Positions 6,562 through 8,170 of a stretch of 8,170 bases of DNA are shown here, piece by piece. Source of the DNA: CAYJOG01 sp964371695 [NCBI: uncultured bacterium] (GTDB taxonomy: Bacteria; CAYJOG01). The stretch is taken from contig CAYJOG010000034.1 in NCBI GenBank assembly GCA_964371695.1, forward strand, positions 5,000-13,169, in the 5' to 3' direction. The first letter of the stretch is position 1. Each line of letters opens with the position of its first letter. The position numbers were made by a program, and so were the translations under genes. Below the pieces are notes generated by a model, which had not been told where the DNA came from, made no database searches, and was given only the letters and a program-made list of their open reading frames with translations.

Positions 6562-6566
6562 CCTCC
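6562..6566 (-). promoter_or_regulatory. Ribosome binding site of the ATPase gene
   Basis: The minus strand reads GGAGG, ACCT, GTG. This supports the GTG start at 6557. The site lies inside the short palindromic stretch cctcccggagg. Confidence 0.75.
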
Positions 6567-6577
6567 CGGAGGCAGGG

Positions 6578-6617
6578 AGTATATAACACGGCGGCAGCAT
6601 CCTGACGAGTGCGTCAG
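6578..6617 (-). promoter_or_regulatory. Exporter operon promoter candidate with overlapping dyad operator
   Basis: A minus-strand TATACT (-10 candidate, five of six matches; 6583 to 6578) lies about 20 bp upstream of the GTG start. No good -35 stands at 16-18 bp. That place is instead occupied by a perfect dyad, ctgacg-agtg-cgtcag (6602-6617). A weak -35 covered by a dyad suggests control by a dimeric DNA-binding protein, activator or repressor. Inference from sequence only. Confidence 0.4.
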
Positions 6618-6659
6618 TGGGGGCGACGTGGGCGTCTATAGCCGTTAACCTTCCGGGAG

Positions 6660-6895
6660 TAGAGGCGACGCCCATTCCTGTCAGGTTTGTGAGAAACGTC
6701 CCGGATTGTCAGGGGTTTTTTGAGGTAGCCCCGGCGTCCCGCCGGGAGTGTCAACCGCGCCAAAGGCGCACACCATTTAGATTCCTTTTTGTATCTCCCT
6801 GAAAAAACCTTGTTTTGCGACGCCTTCGGCGTTTTTTTGCTCCCGGCGGGACGCCGGGGCTACAAATAAACCTGACAGCAATAGAGGCGACGCCC
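6660..6895. repeat. Nested inverted-repeat element in the divergent intergenic region
   Basis: Two perfect 24-bp inverted arms (6725-6748 and 6840-6863) enclose a 91-bp core. Outside them are 11-bp inverted arms (ctgtcaggttt 6678-6688; aaacctgacag 6868-6878) and then two identical 14-bp copies of tagaggcgacgccc in direct orientation (6660-6673, 6882-6895). The core contains a hairpin gcgcc-aaa-ggcgc (6757-6769) clasped by gtgt/acac, and a terminator-like hairpin. Read from outside inwards each 24-bp arm could encode VAPASRRE, but no supported gene contains it. The layout suggests a small non-autonomous mobile repeat or a palindromic intergenic element; no transposase is present. Confidence 0.7.
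6820..6838 (+). terminator. Rho-independent terminator-like hairpin inside the repeat element
   Basis: acgcc (6820-6824), loop ttc, ggcgt (6828-6832), then a T run to 6838, with an A run (6802-6807) upstream. No plus-strand gene precedes it, since the ATPase gene runs the other way. It may end a short transcript from within the intergenic region or shield aroC from read-through. Confidence 0.4.
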
Positions 6896-6912
6896 CCATC
6901 GCCTTTGCCGCC

Positions 6913-6921
6913 TGATAAACT
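6913..6921 (+). promoter_or_regulatory. Extended -10 candidate placed for a leaderless aroC mRNA
   Basis: TGATAAACT matches an extended -10 (TG, one base, then TAAACT). It ends at 6921, so a start about seven bases on falls at the A of the aroC ATG. No Shine-Dalgarno sequence precedes the ATG and no -35 is visible. A leaderless transcript is inferred. Confidence 0.35.
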
Positions 6922-6927
6922 GCGGCC

Positions 6928-8004
6928 ATGGCGTCCGTGTTCGGCACGTTGTTCCGCGTGAGCACCTGGGGAGAATCCCACGGTGGCTCGGTGGGGTGCG
7001 TGGTGGACGGCTGCCCGCCCCGTCTGGCCCTGAGCGAGGCCGACATCCAGCCCTGGCTGGACCGCCGCCGCCCCGGCCAGTCAAAACTGGTGACCCAGCG
7101 GCAGGAGGCCGACCGCTGCCGCCTCACCAGCGGCGTGTTCGAGGGCCACACGCTGGGCACCCCCATTCATGTCGAAGTGGACAATGAAGACCAGAAATCC
7201 CAGGCCTACGCCGACTTCAAACACCTCTATCGCCCCAGCCACGCCGATTACACCTATCAGGCCAAATACGGCATCCGCGCCTGGGCGGGCGGCGGACGGG
7301 CCAGCGCACGGGAGACCATTGGCCGCGTGGCCGCCGGGGCCATCGCCGCCCAAATACTCGCGCCCCTGGGCGTGAGCGCCGTGGCCTGGGTGGAGGAAGT
7401 CGGCGGCATTGTGTGTCCGCCCCAGGATTTTGAAACCATCACGCTGGAACAGGTGGAGGCGCACCCCACCCGCTGCCCCCACCCCGACACCGCTGAGGAA
7501 ATGGCCGCCGCCATAGAGGCCGCCCGCAAGGCGGGCGCCAGCCTGGGGGGCGTGCTGCGCTGCGTGGTGCGGGGGGCGCCTGCGGGCCTGGGCGAGCCGG
7601 TGTTTGACAAGCTGGAGGCAGACCTGGCCCGCGCCATGCTCAGCCTGCCCGCCAGCAAGGGGTTTGAAATCGGCTCTGGTTTTGCGGGCACACGCCAAAA
7701 GGGCAGCGAACACAACGACCCGTTTTTTATGGAGGGCAGCCGTGTGCGCACACGCACCAACCACAGCGGCGGCGTGCAGGGGGGCATCAGCAACGGCGAG
7801 ACCATTCACTTTCGCGTGGCGTTCAAACCCACCGCCACCATTCGCCACGAGCAGGAGACGGTGAGCGAAACCGGCGAATCGGCCCGCCTGAGCGCCGGTG
7901 GCCGCCACGACCCCTGCGTGCTGCCCCGCGCCCCCGTGATGGTAGAGGCCATGGCCCTGATGGTGCTGGCGGATCACGCCCTGCGCCAACGGGCGCTGGG
8001 GTGA
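6928..8004 (+). CDS. aroC: Chorismate synthase
   Basis: AroC removes phosphate from 5-enolpyruvylshikimate-3-phosphate to give chorismate, the last step of the shikimate pathway, using reduced FMN; it works as a cytosolic tetramer. The 358 residues match the usual length. Motifs: [15 protein letters not shown] (5-19, His18), DRRRPGQS (45-52), [10 protein letters not shown] (101-110, His105), [13 protein letters not shown] (121-133), [10 protein letters not shown] (245-254), GSEHNDPFF (259-267), [11 protein letters not shown] (281-291) and [11 protein letters not shown] (325-335). His18 and His105 stand at the positions of the two conserved catalytic histidines. The GSEHND and GGISNGE segments resemble plant and cyanobacterial enzymes more than E. 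coli AroC. The ATG at 6928 is the only start that keeps the family's N-terminus ([19 protein letters not shown]), but it has no ribosome binding site. It is divergent from the exporter genes and probably unrelated to them. No terminator is visible after the stop. Confidence 0.97.
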   Translation: MASVFGTLFRVSTWGESHGGSVGCVVDGCPPRLALSEADIQPWLDRRRPGQSKLVTQRQEADRCRLTSGVFEGHTLGTPIHVEVDNEDQKSQAYADFKHLYRPSHADYTYQAKYGIRAWAGGGRASARETIGRVAAGAIAAQILAPLGVSAVAWVEEVGGIVCPPQDFETITLEQVEAHPTRCPHPDTAEEMAAAIEAARKAGASLGGVLRCVVRGAPAGLGEPVFDKLEADLARAMLSLPASKGFEIGSGFAGTRQKGSEHNDPFFMEGSRVRTRTNHSGGVQGGISNGETIHFRVAFKPTATIRHEQETVSETGESARLSAGGRHDPCVLPRAPVMVEAMALMVLADHALRQRALG

Positions 8005-8025
8005 AGAACAGGAAGGTGTGGCTGA

Positions 8026-8070
8026 AGGTCTGAGGTTGGAAGTCGGAGGTCGGCGGTTGGCAAAAGAAAA
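8026..8070 (+). repeat. Heptamer tandem repeat with A-rich tail, copy B
   Basis: Five heptamers in phase (aggtctg, aggttgg, aagtcgg, aggtcgg, cggttgg; 8026-8060) are followed by c and aaaagaaaa (8062-8070) and ggcc. It matches copy A at 2070-2108 in order, last unit and tail. Confidence 0.6.
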
Positions 8071-8101
8071 GGCCCCATTGTTCCCGCCGTCATTCCCCAA
8101 A

Positions 8102-8142
8102 CCCCCCCCCGCCGTGCATACCGCGCAAACGGCCGGGCCGTT
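8102..8142. other. Tail after aroC: C9 tract and 15-bp dyad
   Basis: After the heptamer repeat there is no gene up to 8170. A run of nine C (8102-8110) is followed by a perfect dyad aacggcc-g-ggccgtt (8128-8142), then A-rich DNA to the edge. The dyad lacks a following T run on the plus strand, so it is not a terminator for aroC. It could be an operator for a gene beyond the right edge. Confidence 0.35.
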
Positions 8143-8170
8143 AAAAAAGGCTAAAAAAACCAATTTATTG

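Noticed and set aside
5844-6605. Plus-strand open frame of 253 codons opposite the ATPase
   Set aside because: Codon-aligned antisense of the ATPase, which has all ABC motifs.
6617-6802. Small plus-strand frame containing VAPASRRE
   Set aside because: The peptide is only the translation of the 24-bp inverted arm. The same word appears from the other arm on the minus strand, so it reflects the repeat and not a gene.
6660-6895. Intergenic element as an insertion sequence
   Set aside because: At about 236 bp it has no room for a transposase and no frame resembles one. At most it is a non-autonomous repeat.
8026-8060. Heptamers as a CRISPR-like array
   Set aside because: Units are contiguous 7-mers without spacers and no cas gene is present.
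8128-8150. Dyad after aroC as its terminator
   Set aside because: On the plus strand it is followed by A, not T, and the perfect dyad leaves almost no loop.
7081-8163. Minus-strand open frame of 360 codons opposite aroC
   Set aside because: Codon-aligned antisense of aroC; no family motif and no start signal.

Overview
The window is GC-rich and densely coding. It looks like chromosomal DNA of a Gram-negative-type bacterium with two transcription directions meeting in one divergent intergenic region. Taxonomy cannot be fixed from it. Strong G/C third positions, a plant/cyanobacterial-like chorismate synthase and many small structured intergenic repeats would fit a PVC-type or other little-cultivated high-GC phylum, but this is only a hint.

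Layout. On the minus strand, running from about 6557 down to the left edge, is a cluster of four genes: an ABC ATPase of the NosF-like type (5817-6557), a first ABC-2 permease (4403-5803), a second, paralogous permease with a large extra N-terminal region (2343-4406), and, after a 349-bp gap, a GTG-started CHASE2-domain protein (1-1993) that runs off the left edge. The first three are tightly coupled: the two permease genes overlap by ATGA, and the ATPase/permease junction is a 17-bp tandem duplication of such an ATGA junction. They should form one heterodimeric ABC-2 exporter with one ATPase. The CHASE2 protein is a membrane-anchored extracytoplasmic sensor or receptor whose output domain lies outside the window. 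On the plus strand, aroC (6928-8004) encodes an unrelated housekeeping enzyme.

Non-coding DNA is unusually structured. The gap 1994-2342 holds a heptamer repeat with an A-rich tail and a head-to-head pair of two-hairpin repeat units (REP/BIME-like). The divergent region 6558-6927 holds the exporter promoter with a dyad over its -35 region, a nested inverted-repeat element with perfect 24-bp arms, a terminator-like hairpin, and a possible leaderless start for aroC. The tail 8005-8170 holds a second copy of the heptamer/A-rich repeat, a C9 tract and a 15-bp dyad.

The most unusual items are the N-terminal region of the second permease, which reads like the helical N-terminal domain (DUF772 type) of IS1182/IS5-group transposases without any catalytic domain; a CHASE2 domain apparently split by an insert of about 300 residues; and the duplicated start/stop junction between ATPase and permease.
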